In this document: piece by piece, positions 23,157 through 30,060 of the stretch | Numbering within the stretch: position 1 is the stretch's first letter | Layout of the letters: the number at the start of each line of letters is the position of its first letter | Source: a virus | Virus record (IMG/VR): IMGVR_UViG_3300041411_000035 | Location: 1 to 59,565 of that record | DNA: 59,565 nucleotides | Strand: one strand, 5' to 3' | The notes under the pieces: generated by a model | Seen by the model: only the letters and a program-made list of their open reading frames with translations | The model's database searches: none | Told to the model about the DNA's origin: nothing | Program-made: the position numbers and the translations under genes

Positions 23157-24614
23157 ATGTTTATGCATAATGAATCGCTTCCTACTCCGCTCGCTTCGAT
23201 TGACTCGCTGTTGAAAGAAGCTGATTCTCAAGTCAGACCTGAAAAGGTGTTCATTGGTCACAATCTGGGGCATCGCACCTTTATCGCCCTGATCCCAATG
23301 AAAGACTTCTACGCCATGAGCAAGGTGGCAAACGAGCGCCAGCCTGATGGCTCGCCAGCCACACAACGCCCACTCAATGAGGCGCACGCTACCGGGTTGG
23401 CAAAATACATCCTTCGCGGCATGATTGCAGCGGCTATCGAATACCGCCGCAACTTCAATAAGCCAGAGTCGCTGGCATTGCATGAGCTTCAAAGGGTTAT
23501 GGGGCCACAAACCTACATGAGTTTGCAGCCTATCGTTTGCAACCTTCGCACCGTTGCCCCCGGTGGCGCTGGCATCGAAGGAAAGCGGATGGAAGCCGAC
23601 GGTGAGACGGCGTGCTTTAAAGTGTTCCTTGGTCAGCGTGACATGCTGTATGTGATCGATGGTCAGCACCGTCGTTATGCGATGGATTTGGTTTTCGAAT
23701 TCCTGACTGAAATCAGGCTCAATCGGAAATATCCACGCAAGCCAAAGCTGTTCGAAGGCAACTTCAAGGAACCAATCCCTACTGAAGTGCTGGCGGCATG
23801 GGACGAATGCGACGAAGTTGCACGGGGCTTTAGCAAGATCGCTGTAGAGATTCACCTAGGGCTTGGCGTTCGGGAAGAACAGCAATTGTTCCACGACCTG
23901 AACAACCTTGCTAAAAAGGTGGAGCGTTCGCTGGCTCTGAAGTTTGACAGCGCCAACCCTGTTAACCAGTTCATCCAGAACGAACTACTGCCTCACATTC
24001 TGGACTGGGACGATGTAACAGACGGTGACCAGTCCAACTGGAACAAGGACACAGGCCGCTGGACATTCCGCGACCTTGCAGCGACTAACGCTATCCTGTT
24101 CCTGAACAAAACGAGCATTGCCAGTGCCACGCCAGCCGATGTAGAAGAAAAATATGCTACAGCTTGCAGAGCATGGGGCGCCATCGCTAACGTTCCGGGC
24201 TTTGGTAAGCCGGGGGCAAAAGCTTACACGGTGCTGGCACAGCCTGTAGTCGTCAAAGCTGTCGCTAAACTGGTATACGATCTGGGGTTTGGTCGTCGTC
24301 GTGACGCTACAGCCGGTGAAGACCTTGAAAGGCTTCTGCAAGGCTTGTCACAAGTCAACTTCAGCCACACTAACCCTGTATGGCGGTTTTATGAACTGAC
24401 TGAACAGGACCGCATCAAGCAAAAGCTTAACGGCTTGCGTGACTATCTGCCTGACGGCGGTGACACTAACCGGAACATTGGGACGTTCGATAGCCAGAAC
24501 AAATGGATGAAGTTTGGCACCCGCCATAACGACATTTACCCAATCATCGGTGACATGATTCGCTGGATGTTGAAACTCCCAAGCCGTACCGCTGAAAAGC
24601 CCGACGCGGCCTAA
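23157..24614 (+). CDS. DGQHR-domain (DndB/ParB-like fold) protein
   Basis: 485 residues. The hallmark YVIDGQHRRYAMDL lies at about residues 164-177, followed by a helical region and a large C-terminal domain. DGQHR proteins include DndB, the regulator of DNA phosphorothioation, and belong to the ParB/sulfiredoxin-like fold. ATG 23157 follows AGGAG at 10 bases; ATG 23163 is possible. The gene has its own promoter and terminator, with a parS-like site in its leader. It may be a DNA-binding regulator or an antagonist of Dnd/Ssp defence; catalysis is not shown. Confidence 0.75.
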   Translation: MFMHNESLPTPLASIDSLLKEADSQVRPEKVFIGHNLGHRTFIALIPMKDFYAMSKVANERQPDGSPATQRPLNEAHATGLAKYILRGMIAAAIEYRRNFNKPESLALHELQRVMGPQTYMSLQPIVCNLRTVAPGGAGIEGKRMEADGETACFKVFLGQRDMLYVIDGQHRRYAMDLVFEFLTEIRLNRKYPRKPKLFEGNFKEPIPTEVLAAWDECDEVARGFSKIAVEIHLGLGVREEQQLFHDLNNLAKKVERSLALKFDSANPVNQFIQNELLPHILDWDDVTDGDQSNWNKDTGRWTFRDLAATNAILFLNKTSIASATPADVEEKYATACRAWGAIANVPGFGKPGAKAYTVLAQPVVVKAVAKLVYDLGFGRRRDATAGEDLERLLQGLSQVNFSHTNPVWRFYELTEQDRIKQKLNGLRDYLPDGGDTNRNIGTFDSQNKWMKFGTRHNDIYPIIGDMIRWMLKLPSRTAEKPDAA

Positions 24615-24627
24615 CAGCAAACCCCTT

Positions 24628-24654
24628 GCCCCGCCTAACAGCGGGGCTTTTCTT
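24628..24654 (+). terminator. Intrinsic terminator after the DGQHR gene
   Basis: GCCCCGC-CTAACA-GCGGGGC followed by TTTTCTT. Confidence 0.9.
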
Positions 24655-24676
24655 CCCTCTAGGGAGATTGGCAGAC

Positions 24677-24772
24677 ATGACACCTGTAGAAAGAATCATC
24701 ATAACCGTATTGACATTTATGTTCGTTGTGTGGTTGGTATCGCTGTCGGTGCTGTTTTCAATTTCTCGTTAA
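24677..24772 (+). CDS. Tiny membrane protein (31 aa)
   Basis: MTPVERIIITVLTFMFVVWL continues hydrophobic to SRstop, a single-pass peptide. GGGAG precedes ATG 24677 but there is no obvious separate promoter after the terminator. Moderate support. Confidence 0.4.
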   Translation: MTPVERIIITVLTFMFVVWLVSLSVLFSISR

Positions 24773-24780
24773 AAATAGTG

Positions 24781-24808
24781 TTGACAGGGATGTTCAACCC
24801 TGTAGAAT
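24781..24808 (+). promoter_or_regulatory. Promoter with nested inverted repeats and leader stem-loop
   Basis: TTGACA - 16 bp - TAGAAT. GATGTT (24789-24794) and AACATC (24813-24818) bracket the -10; ACAGGG/CCCTGT spans the spacer. The leader forms AGAAGC-AAACAA-GCTTCT (24819-24836). Confidence 0.75.
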
Positions 24809-24858
24809 GACCAACATCAGAAGCAAACAAGCTTCTACCAACTGAAAAGGATTGCATC

Positions 24859-25359
24859 ATGGCTAAGCAAATCAACCCAATCGAAACTGCTATTACTGAA
24901 TACCTGAAAGCTCAAGGTGTTACGTTTATGGCTGTCGGTGGCGTAGCGAGCAATCGCGATGGCTGGGAGTGTGACGCATGGTTGTGTAAGTTTCAGCGTC
25001 AAGGTAAGGAAATGTTTTCTGACTTCTACACTGGCACCGGGCACCGCCAGTTGACTAAAGCAGGCGAGTTTGAATTGCGTCGTGCTGGCAAGTCGAGCGC
25101 TCGTTACCTCGAAAGCATCAAGGCCCGTCATTCGGTAGCTGTAGCGCCTCACGTGGCCAGCGTGCTGCATAGCTTGCTTCTGGATTCCAGTTCCGCCGAA
25201 CAGAATTTTCATGACTGGTGCGACGATTTCGGTTACGATAAAGACAGCATCAAGGCTCAAGGCATTTACAATGCATGCTGTGAAACCTTGACAAAAATGC
25301 GTTCGTTCTTCACTGGCACCGAACGTCAAGCCATGCAAGAAATCTTGCAGGACTATTAA
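24859..25359 (+). CDS. Hypothetical phage protein (166 aa)
   Basis: Monocistronic. Two parts: an N-terminal alpha/beta region and a C-terminal helical block with WCDDFGYDKDSIKAQGIYNA, a sequence style I recognise in many small phage and plasmid proteins without known function. AAAGGATTGCATC precedes the ATG. Confidence 0.65.
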   Translation: MAKQINPIETAITEYLKAQGVTFMAVGGVASNRDGWECDAWLCKFQRQGKEMFSDFYTGTGHRQLTKAGEFELRRAGKSSARYLESIKARHSVAVAPHVASVLHSLLLDSSSAEQNFHDWCDDFGYDKDSIKAQGIYNACCETLTKMRSFFTGTERQAMQEILQDY

Positions 25360-25367
25360 TCTAGGGC

Positions 25368-25395
25368 TTGCATTGCCCATTCAATTCGGTAGAAT
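25368..25395 (+). promoter_or_regulatory. Promoter with a perfect 8-bp bracketing repeat
   Basis: TTGCAT - 16 bp - TAGAAT. GCCCATTC (25375-25382) and GAATGGGC (25392-25399) pair perfectly around a 9-base loop; the right arm uses the last four bases of the -10. Confidence 0.8.
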
Positions 25396-25424
25396 GGGCC
25401 ACACACAAACAAAGGATACGCATC

Positions 25425-25706
25425 ATGACACCTTCAGACCTGAAATATCACGTACAGCAAGCCAACGGCGACAGCCACTATTTTGACCGTTCGTCCATGC
25501 GGTTTTTCGGTGATACGATGGCAAACTACGGCTGCCGGTCTGCTGAAGTGACAACCAACTATGACGCCAATGGCGAGTATGTCGGTGAAGGTGGCGTAGC
25601 TGTCGAAGTGTGGGAGCTGTACCGCAAACGAGCTGTTAAGCATGGCTTGAAGGATTCTGTGTATTTTGCAAAGGATGATTACCGCCGGGTTTATCCTGCA
25701 AAATAA
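25425..25706 (+). CDS. Conserved small phage protein (93 aa)
   Basis: HYFDRSSMRFFGDTMANYG followed by a strand-rich region with GGVAVEVWELYR matches a common phage protein type of unknown function. AAAGGATACGCATC precedes ATG 25425. Monocistronic. Confidence 0.6.
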   Translation: MTPSDLKYHVQQANGDSHYFDRSSMRFFGDTMANYGCRSAEVTTNYDANGEYVGEGGVAVEVWELYRKRAVKHGLKDSVYFAKDDYRRVYPAK

Positions 25707-25710
25707 AAGC

Positions 25711-25738
25711 TTGCAAGGGCTGTTCACTCTGATAGAAT
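25711..25738 (+). promoter_or_regulatory. Promoter with bracketing repeat
   Basis: TTGCAA - 16 bp - TAGAAT. GGGCTGTTC (25717-25725) and GAATAGCCC (25735-25743) pair over 9 bp with one G:T; 9-base loop. Confidence 0.8.
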
Positions 25739-25771
25739 AGCCCTACACAAACCGAAACAGGATGTAGCATC

Positions 25772-25996
25772 ATGGCAAAGTATCAGTCTGAAATCATGAC
25801 AGTCATTAACAATAAGACTGAAAAGCAGACGCACTTCATTCGCATTTGTGACGTATGGCGCCGTTGTACAGCCGCTGACAATCGTAAACGCTTTTCAGAA
25901 GCTACAGGCTACAGTTCTCTAATGACAACCAATGACGGCAAGTTTACCCGTCACTACACAACCCTGACGTTTGACTTTGAGGTGTCGTATGAATAA
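25772..25996 (+). CDS. Hypothetical basic protein (74 aa)
   Basis: Beta-rich, with a central ICDVWRRCTAADNRKRF segment. ATG 25772 in the CATCATG context, AGGA 11 bases upstream. Overlaps the next gene by 8 bases. Function unknown. Confidence 0.6.
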   Translation: MAKYQSEIMTVINNKTEKQTHFIRICDVWRRCTAADNRKRFSEATGYSSLMTTNDGKFTRHYTTLTFDFEVSYE

Positions 25997-26180
25997 TTAC
26001 GAAATTTCTGTCGAAGCCATTGGTGGATATGTAATTAAGTATTATGTATCCTTTAACCGTAAACCTCTTATCCACGAAGCTTGGGCATGGTTGGAAAAGA
26101 AGCACGGCAATCGTACCTGCTACTTGAAAGCAGAAACCGTATCTGTTATAGTTTTTAACATTGAACCTTTTGAGGTGTGA
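25989..26180 (+). CDS. Hypothetical protein (63 aa)
   Basis: ATG 25989 with TTGAGGTG upstream, inside the end of the preceding gene. Starts MNNYEISVEAIGGYVIKYYV; no family recognised. Confidence 0.55.
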   Translation: MNNYEISVEAIGGYVIKYYVSFNRKPLIHEAWAWLEKKHGNRTCYLKAETVSVIVFNIEPFEV

Positions 26181-26181
26181 C

Positions 26182-26418
26182 ATGAACACAAATCAACATG
26201 TAGCCACTTTCCACCGGTTGACAGACGGTGACGAATCGTATGGGCCGGACAAGTCCGCCAAGATTTACAAAATCACCACGCCAGACGGCAGTGTCAGCTT
26301 TGCCATTAGCTTGTTTGAGGGTGATGTTTTGCAAAGCTGTCAAGGTGATTACGTCTCTTATGGTTGGGCAATGCGGCCTGTTATCGAATGGCTGGATAAC
26401 AGCGATTTTTATCTGTAG
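26182..26418 (+). CDS. Hypothetical acidic protein (78 aa)
   Basis: Strand-rich with ITTPDGSVSFAISLFEGD. TGAGGTG precedes ATG 26182. Third gene of the short operon from 25711. Function unknown. Confidence 0.6.
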   Translation: MNTNQHVATFHRLTDGDESYGPDKSAKIYKITTPDGSVSFAISLFEGDVLQSCQGDYVSYGWAMRPVIEWLDNSDFYL

Positions 26419-26435
26419 ATTTTTAGTAATACCGC

Positions 26436-26464
26436 TTGCCAATGGTTGGCGGTATTGATAAGAT
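26436..26464 (+). promoter_or_regulatory. Promoter with the -35 in a hairpin loop
   Basis: TTGCCA - 17 bp - TAAGAT. AATACCGC (26428-26435) and GCGGTATT (26449-26456) pair perfectly over 8 bp; the 13-base loop is the -35 region. Confidence 0.7.
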
Positions 26465-26504
26465 GCCTACACACCCAACGCAACAACACAAAGGAAATGC
26501 CGCT

Positions 26505-26711
26505 ATGTTGATCTTCAATTATGAAACCAAAAAGGCTATGAAAGAGTGCATTGGCCAGCCTTTGAAATTCACTGAAACATCCATGTTCGGGCCTGAATAC
26601 AAGCCAGACGGTAAACTGTGCGGCTGCAATCGCCCACACTTGACAGGTTACAAACGTGAGTTTTTCGCTAACGTAACAATGGTTGACGGCAAGATAGCAA
26701 AAGTGGAATAG
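26505..26711 (+). CDS. Hypothetical protein (68 aa)
   Basis: Contains LCGCNRPHLTGYKREFF, a Cys/His-rich central segment that may bind metal. AAAGGAAATGCCGCT precedes ATG 26505. Monocistronic. Confidence 0.6.
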   Translation: MLIFNYETKKAMKECIGQPLKFTETSMFGPEYKPDGKLCGCNRPHLTGYKREFFANVTMVDGKIAKVE

Positions 26712-26727
26712 ATTCATATTCAAGGGC

Positions 26728-26756
26728 TTGCAATGAGTCGAGCCCTTCGATATGAT
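26728..26756 (+). promoter_or_regulatory. Promoter with the -35 in a hairpin loop
   Basis: TTGCAA - 17 bp - TATGAT. AAGGGCT (26722-26728) and AGCCCTT (26741-26747) pair perfectly over 7 bp across the -35. Confidence 0.7.
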
Positions 26757-26790
26757 GCCTGCACACAATCAACGCTCTAGGACGTTCGCC

Positions 26791-27075
26791 ATGATCACCA
26801 TTACCAGTCTGACCCATCCTGTCATGATCGCAAAGATTCGCCACGGCCTACGCTGTGCTGCCTTGGGTAATGGTCATTTGCTTGGCGGACATGATAACCG
26901 TGTGTATATCCAGAATCGCAAAGGCCACAACATCATGCGAATCGACTACAAAGGCAATGGGCAGTTTGTGGCGTATGGTGGCGCTGACTGGGGCTTAACT
27001 GAAGTGACTGAGGTTGTCAAGGCTGCATTGCGTCGTGCTACAGTTCGCACAATCCTCAATAGGAGGTTGACATGA
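26791..27075 (+). CDS. Hypothetical basic protein (94 aa)
   Basis: Beta-rich (GNGHLLGGHDNRVYIQNRKG), basic C-terminus. Only weak Shine-Dalgarno (TAGGACG). Its stop overlaps the next ATG. Function unknown. Confidence 0.6.
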   Translation: MITITSLTHPVMIAKIRHGLRCAALGNGHLLGGHDNRVYIQNRKGHNIMRIDYKGNGQFVAYGGADWGLTEVTEVVKAALRRATVRTILNRRLT

Positions 27076-27179
27076 ACGCTAAACATTTGAAAATCTATAA
27101 CACTGTGCTGTCTGTAGCCTTCTTGGTTATAGCTTCAGCCGTTGTCTATCAGTTGGGTATTGCATGGCTATCACAGTGA
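27072..27179 (+). CDS. Small membrane protein (35 aa)
   Basis: One membrane segment (VLSVAFLVIASAVVYQLGIA) after a basic MNAKHLKIYN start. AGGAGG lies directly upstream. Function unknown. Confidence 0.5.
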   Translation: MNAKHLKIYNTVLSVAFLVIASAVVYQLGIAWLSQ

Positions 27180-27337
27180 CGCTAGACAGGGCCAAGAAGC
27201 TTGTGGAAGTGTCAAGGCAAGGGAAGGTGTTCACTTCTGGCCTTGTCTACAACATGCCTCACTATAAAGCCATTGAGGCAAGGTTCAAAGCTTGGGATAG
27301 ACTAGGCTGGCCTTATGAGCCAAAGGACATAAAATGA
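27164..27337 (+). CDS. Hypothetical protein (57 aa)
   Basis: MAITVTLDRAKKLVEVSRQ, then a basic region ending WPYEPKDIK. Overlaps the previous gene by 16 bases and the next by 4. No family recognised. Confidence 0.5.
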   Translation: MAITVTLDRAKKLVEVSRQGKVFTSGLVYNMPHYKAIEARFKAWDRLGWPYEPKDIK

Positions 27338-27588
27338 AAAGCCCAATCGAAACTGTCTATCGTGTGCGCATCGATTATGATATTGAGATAGGCTGCGATA
27401 TTGAAGACTCAATAGAGAGCCGCGTTCTTAGCTTCAAGCATAACGGCCTGAGTGTTGTTTGCTGGCATGGTGGCCCTTGCTGGTCGCCGTATATCATTAT
27501 CGAAGGTGACAAGCTCTCTGAGGTCGAACGTTTTGGTTCAATGGTTGAACGGTATATAGATAGCCGCAAAGGTGCCAAAGTTTCGTAG
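27334..27588 (+). CDS. Hypothetical protein (84 aa)
   Basis: Mixed acidic/aromatic protein with VCWHGGPCWSPY in the middle, a possible metal or disulfide site. Fourth gene of the 26728 transcript. No family recognised. Confidence 0.55.
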   Translation: MKSPIETVYRVRIDYDIEIGCDIEDSIESRVLSFKHNGLSVVCWHGGPCWSPYIIIEGDKLSEVERFGSMVERYIDSRKGAKVS

Positions 27589-27749
27589 GGTATAGAATAA
27601 TTCAATCGATAAAGGGTTGACAAATCAAGCACGACGTTTTGTGAGGGTAGGCTAGGCCAGTATATAGATTGATACTAAAGCCCCTCAAAACGCACTACAG
27701 GAGCTTCTAGCCCCTATTGACACAACCCTGAAAAATGTGAGACTCTGAA
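27589..27749 (+). other. Structured intergenic region
   Basis: No gene. TTGACA occurs at 27617 and 27717, but neither has a convincing -10. CGTTTTG..AGGG (about 27633-27646) can pair with CCCTCAAAACG (about 27682-27692), enclosing AGTAT/ATACT. This could be a small RNA or a leader for the next gene. Confidence 0.4.
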
Positions 27750-27881
27750 ATGTTAACTCCATTGGAAATCTACAAACAAGGTGTGGCAGCTAAAGCAAAC
27801 GGCATGCCAGAATCAGCTAACCCATATCAGTATGGTACAAAGGAATATACCTATTGGTGGGATGGCTGGATGGCCTACTAA
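27750..27881 (+). CDS. Rmf/CrpP-fold small protein (43 aa)
   Basis: The pattern G-x2-A-x3-G...NPY...YWWDGWMAY matches ribosome modulation factor and the CrpP family of Pseudomonas elements (EGxxAxxxG, NPY, WxxGW). RMF dimerises and silences 70S ribosomes; CrpP-like proteins have been linked to fluoroquinolone response. The ribosome-binding site is weak. The function here could be control of host ribosomes; this is inferred from the fold pattern only. Confidence 0.6.
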   Translation: MLTPLEIYKQGVAAKANGMPESANPYQYGTKEYTYWWDGWMAY

Positions 27882-27906
27882 TTTCAATTTTCTTTGAAAA
27901 TAGTTG

Positions 27907-27934
27907 TTGACGTGTGTTGTGGCTTCTGTAGAAT
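27907..27934 (+). promoter_or_regulatory. Promoter with leader stem-loop
   Basis: TTGACG - 16 bp - TAGAAT. Bracketing repeat poor. The leader forms GGGAAGC-AAAACA-GCTTCCC (27945-27964), a perfect 7-bp stem. Confidence 0.7.
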
Positions 27935-27986
27935 GGCAGACATAGGGAAGCAAAACAGCTTCCCAGCCAACCAAAGGTAGAACATC

Positions 27987-28316
27987 ATGAACAAAGAAGC
28001 CGCTCAAGCCTACTTCGCAGACGCCATCAAACAAGCTGAAGCCCGTATTGCAGAGCTTGAAGCAATCGACACTACAGATGGCTATATTGTAGTGGTTGGC
28101 GATAAAATCCGCCTGCCGATGGACGAAGTGCAAGGCAAGTGGTGCAGGGTTGAACGTGCTTCCATCTTCTGGTATCGGGAAGACGCTCAACGATTCGCTG
28201 GCCGTATCGTTAACGGTAATGGTGAAGCGGGGCAAGTTGTCAAGAAGATTGACCAAATTGCTTGGGAAATCAGCGAACAAAATAAATTGATCGAAAGCCT
28301 CAAAACAGGGTTTTAA
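27987..28316 (+). CDS. Hypothetical protein with helical ends (109 aa)
   Basis: N- and C-terminal helices (AYFADAIKQAEARIAELEA; VVKKIDQIAWEISEQNKL) flank a small beta region. Monocistronic. AAAGGTAGAACATC precedes the ATG. Function unknown. Confidence 0.6.
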   Translation: MNKEAAQAYFADAIKQAEARIAELEAIDTTDGYIVVVGDKIRLPMDEVQGKWCRVERASIFWYREDAQRFAGRIVNGNGEAGQVVKKIDQIAWEISEQNKLIESLKTGF

Positions 28317-28319
28317 TGG

Positions 28320-28348
28320 TTGCACTGGGGTTGTGGAGTCGATACAAT
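28320..28348 (+). promoter_or_regulatory. Promoter with bracketing repeat
   Basis: TTGCAC - 17 bp - TACAAT. TGTGGAG (28332-28338) and CTTCACA (28351-28357) pair over 7 bp with one G:T, 12-base loop. Confidence 0.7.
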
Positions 28349-28380
28349 GGCTTCACACCCAACCAATGAGGCACAGCATC

Positions 28381-28590
28381 ATGACTAAGACCAAATCCTA
28401 CTACAGCCTTCTGATCCTTCAAGATGGCAAGTGGTGCATCCATTTTGGTGATTACGACCGTCAAGTGGTAGAAGACGAAAAGCAGGATTTTCAAGAATCC
28501 TATGGTGCGGCCTGCAAGATGAAAATCATTAGCACAGGCGATAGTCAGGCTGCAATTGACGCTAAAGTGGCTGAATTGAACAGCAAATAA
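28381..28590 (+). CDS. Small phage protein (69 aa)
   Basis: YYSLLILQDGKWCIHFGDYDRQVVEDE and a C-terminal helix match a recurrent small phage protein plan of unknown function. ATG 28381 in CATCATG context; GAGG about 11 bases upstream. Monocistronic. Confidence 0.6.
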   Translation: MTKTKSYYSLLILQDGKWCIHFGDYDRQVVEDEKQDFQESYGAACKMKIISTGDSQAAIDAKVAELNSK

Positions 28591-28594
28591 AAGC

Positions 28595-28624
28595 TTGTAC
28601 AGGGGGCATTCTCTAAGGTAGAAT
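28595..28624 (+). promoter_or_regulatory. Promoter with a 10-bp bracketing repeat
   Basis: TTGTAC - 18 bp - TAGAAT. GGGGGCATTC (28602-28611) and GAATGCTCTC (28621-28630) pair over 10 bp with two G:T; 9-base loop. Confidence 0.75.
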
Positions 28625-28655
28625 GCTCTCACACCCACTAGATAGAGTGCCCATC

Positions 28656-29021
28656 ATGTCTAAAGTATGGAAGTTCACAGCAGAACAAAAGCGCCAGATT
28701 CGTGAAGCAGCCCAAAGGTCTAGCGGCTGCAAACGTGTGAAGCTTGAAGCTGGTCAGCGTGTTTCAATTGTGAGTACGGTCGCTGACTTCAAGGTGTCCA
28801 CTAACGGCATTCTGGTTGATGATTCACCAGACTTTTGCAGTAAATCTGACCTATGGGATACCCTTGATTGGGCTTTCATTGTAAAGCACGGTGTGGAGTT
28901 GACAGAAGACGGTCGTGCGTTTGTTGACTTCTATGTGTATAGCGTTGGCGAGTATGGCCAGCTTGAGACTAATATCGGTGTGTATTATGCCGATGGCGAG
29001 ATTAAAAGAATCAAAGAATAA
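28656..29021 (+). CDS. Hypothetical protein (121 aa)
   Basis: Basic N-terminal helix ([18 protein letters not shown]) then a beta-rich domain. Hardly any Shine-Dalgarno before ATG 28656. Monocistronic with its own promoter. No family recognised. Confidence 0.6.
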   Translation: MSKVWKFTAEQKRQIREAAQRSSGCKRVKLEAGQRVSIVSTVADFKVSTNGILVDDSPDFCSKSDLWDTLDWAFIVKHGVELTEDGRAFVDFYVYSVGEYGQLETNIGVYYADGEIKRIKE

Positions 29022-29024
29022 AGC

Positions 29025-29054
29025 TTGTATAGCGGGGCATTGCTTTGATAGAAT
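29025..29054 (+). promoter_or_regulatory. Promoter with bracketing repeat
   Basis: TTGTAT - 18 bp - TAGAAT. GGGGCATT (29034-29041) and AATGCTCC (29052-29059) pair over 8 bp with one G:T; 10-base loop. Nearly a copy of the 28595 promoter. Confidence 0.75.
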
Positions 29055-29084
29055 GCTCCCACACCAAACGTAGGAGCTTGCAGC

Positions 29085-29327
29085 ATGAAAAAGATTCAAA
29101 CCTTTACCAATGCCAACCTTGAATCCGTCAAAGTGGCGAACATCTTTCAAACCACACCCCAGCCGGGTATGGAGGCAATCCACGTGCCATCCTATGAGGT
29201 GTCGACTACATCCGGTGGGGTCGATGTTGGTTGGAAGTTTGAAAGCTTTGCACAGCTTGAAGATGCACAGCAATTCGCTTTGCAGTTCATCATGCCTAAG
29301 GGTATGCTTTGCAAGATTGTTTCTTGA
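29085..29327 (+). CDS. Hypothetical protein (80 aa)
   Basis: Beta strands followed by a helix (SFAQLEDAQQFALQFI). TAGGAGC precedes the ATG. First of two genes on this transcript. Function unknown. Confidence 0.55.
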   Translation: MKKIQTFTNANLESVKVANIFQTTPQPGMEAIHVPSYEVSTTSGGVDVGWKFESFAQLEDAQQFALQFIMPKGMLCKIVS

Positions 29328-29339
29328 GGAATAAATCAA

Positions 29340-29567
29340 ATGCCTATCGTAGACAGAACAGACGTGGGAAGCGGGGATTGTGTGCTGGTAACAGGCTCTA
29401 TTGGCCCTCAGTTTGAGCCTAAATTGTTTGCCGCAAAAGATGCAGCAATGGCTTATGCTAAAGAGATAATGAAGTATGGGAAGGCTCACAAGGTGTGGCC
29501 AGAATTCTCCCCTTGCTTAGAAAATCGTTGGAAATCGGACATGATCCGTATGAAAATAATTTCATAA
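29340..29567 (+). CDS. Hypothetical basic protein (75 aa)
   Basis: Starts MPIVDRTDVGSGDCVLVTG; helix AAMAYAKEIMKYGKAH. GAGGAATAAATCAA precedes the ATG. Same general plan as the preceding protein. Function unknown. Confidence 0.55.
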   Translation: MPIVDRTDVGSGDCVLVTGSIGPQFEPKLFAAKDAAMAYAKEIMKYGKAHKVWPEFSPCLENRWKSDMIRMKIIS

Positions 29568-29572
29568 TCCGC

Positions 29573-29601
29573 TTGCAATGCCTTTTCCATGGGTCTAGAA
29601 T
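29573..29601 (+). promoter_or_regulatory. Sigma70-type promoter with structured leader
   Basis: TTGCAA - 17 bp - TAGAAT. Repeat around the -10 weak. The leader can fold as GGGG-GGC-AATCAA-GCC-CCCC with an internal loop (about 29611-29635). Confidence 0.65.
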
Positions 29602-29655
29602 GTATTTCAAGGGGCAAGGCAATCAAGCCAACCCCACTCTAGATAGGGTAACATC

Positions 29656-29904
29656 ATGAAACTGGAAAACACTGTAAGCGTCTACGGCCACACCTTCAGC
29701 TTGAATGTATCTGTAAAGAGTGGCATGGATTGGACAGGCGAAAAGCCAGCCTACACTCACTTTTGCCTGATTCAACTGGGCGACGACAAAGCACAAGCCG
29801 AAGGCAAGGCTGCTGTGATTAAGTCTCTGATGGCTGCTGGCGGTGTCTACAAATTCACCTTACAGGCAACGCCTAAAGTGGCATCCTACAGTGAAGAATT
29901 GTAA
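29656..29904 (+). CDS. Hypothetical protein (82 aa)
   Basis: Beta-rich start (LENTVSVYGHTFSLNVSV), then a helix (AEGKAAVIKSLMAAGG). Monocistronic, CATCATG context. Function unknown. Confidence 0.55.
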   Translation: MKLENTVSVYGHTFSLNVSVKSGMDWTGEKPAYTHFCLIQLGDDKAQAEGKAAVIKSLMAAGGVYKFTLQATPKVASYSEEL

Positions 29905-29912
29905 ATAAAAGC

Positions 29913-29941
29913 TTGCTCTAGTGTGTGATGGCTGATAAGAT
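29913..29941 (+). promoter_or_regulatory. Promoter with a 12-bp bracketing repeat
   Basis: TTGCTC - 17 bp - TAAGAT. GTGTGTGATGGC (29921-29932) pairs with GCTGTCACACAC (29942-29953), 12 bp with two G:T, leaving TGATAAGAT (the -10) as the 9-base loop. The clearest example of the family. Confidence 0.8.
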
Positions 29942-29966
29942 GCTGTCACACACAAAGGAGAACATC

Positions 29967-30056
29967 ATGCTAACCATCACCGAAACTTGTATCATCGTAG
30001 GCTTTTGCAGTGCTGCTGTGATCGCTCAATATCTGTTCACACTCTACAGGAAGTAA
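29967..30056 (+). CDS. Tiny membrane protein (29 aa)
   Basis: MLTITETCIIVGFCSAAVIA continues QYLFTLYRK: a single hydrophobic segment with a basic tail. AAAGGAG precedes ATG 29967 and a strong promoter lies just upstream. Function unknown. Confidence 0.5.
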   Translation: MLTITETCIIVGFCSAAVIAQYLFTLYRK

Positions 30057-30060
30057 AATA

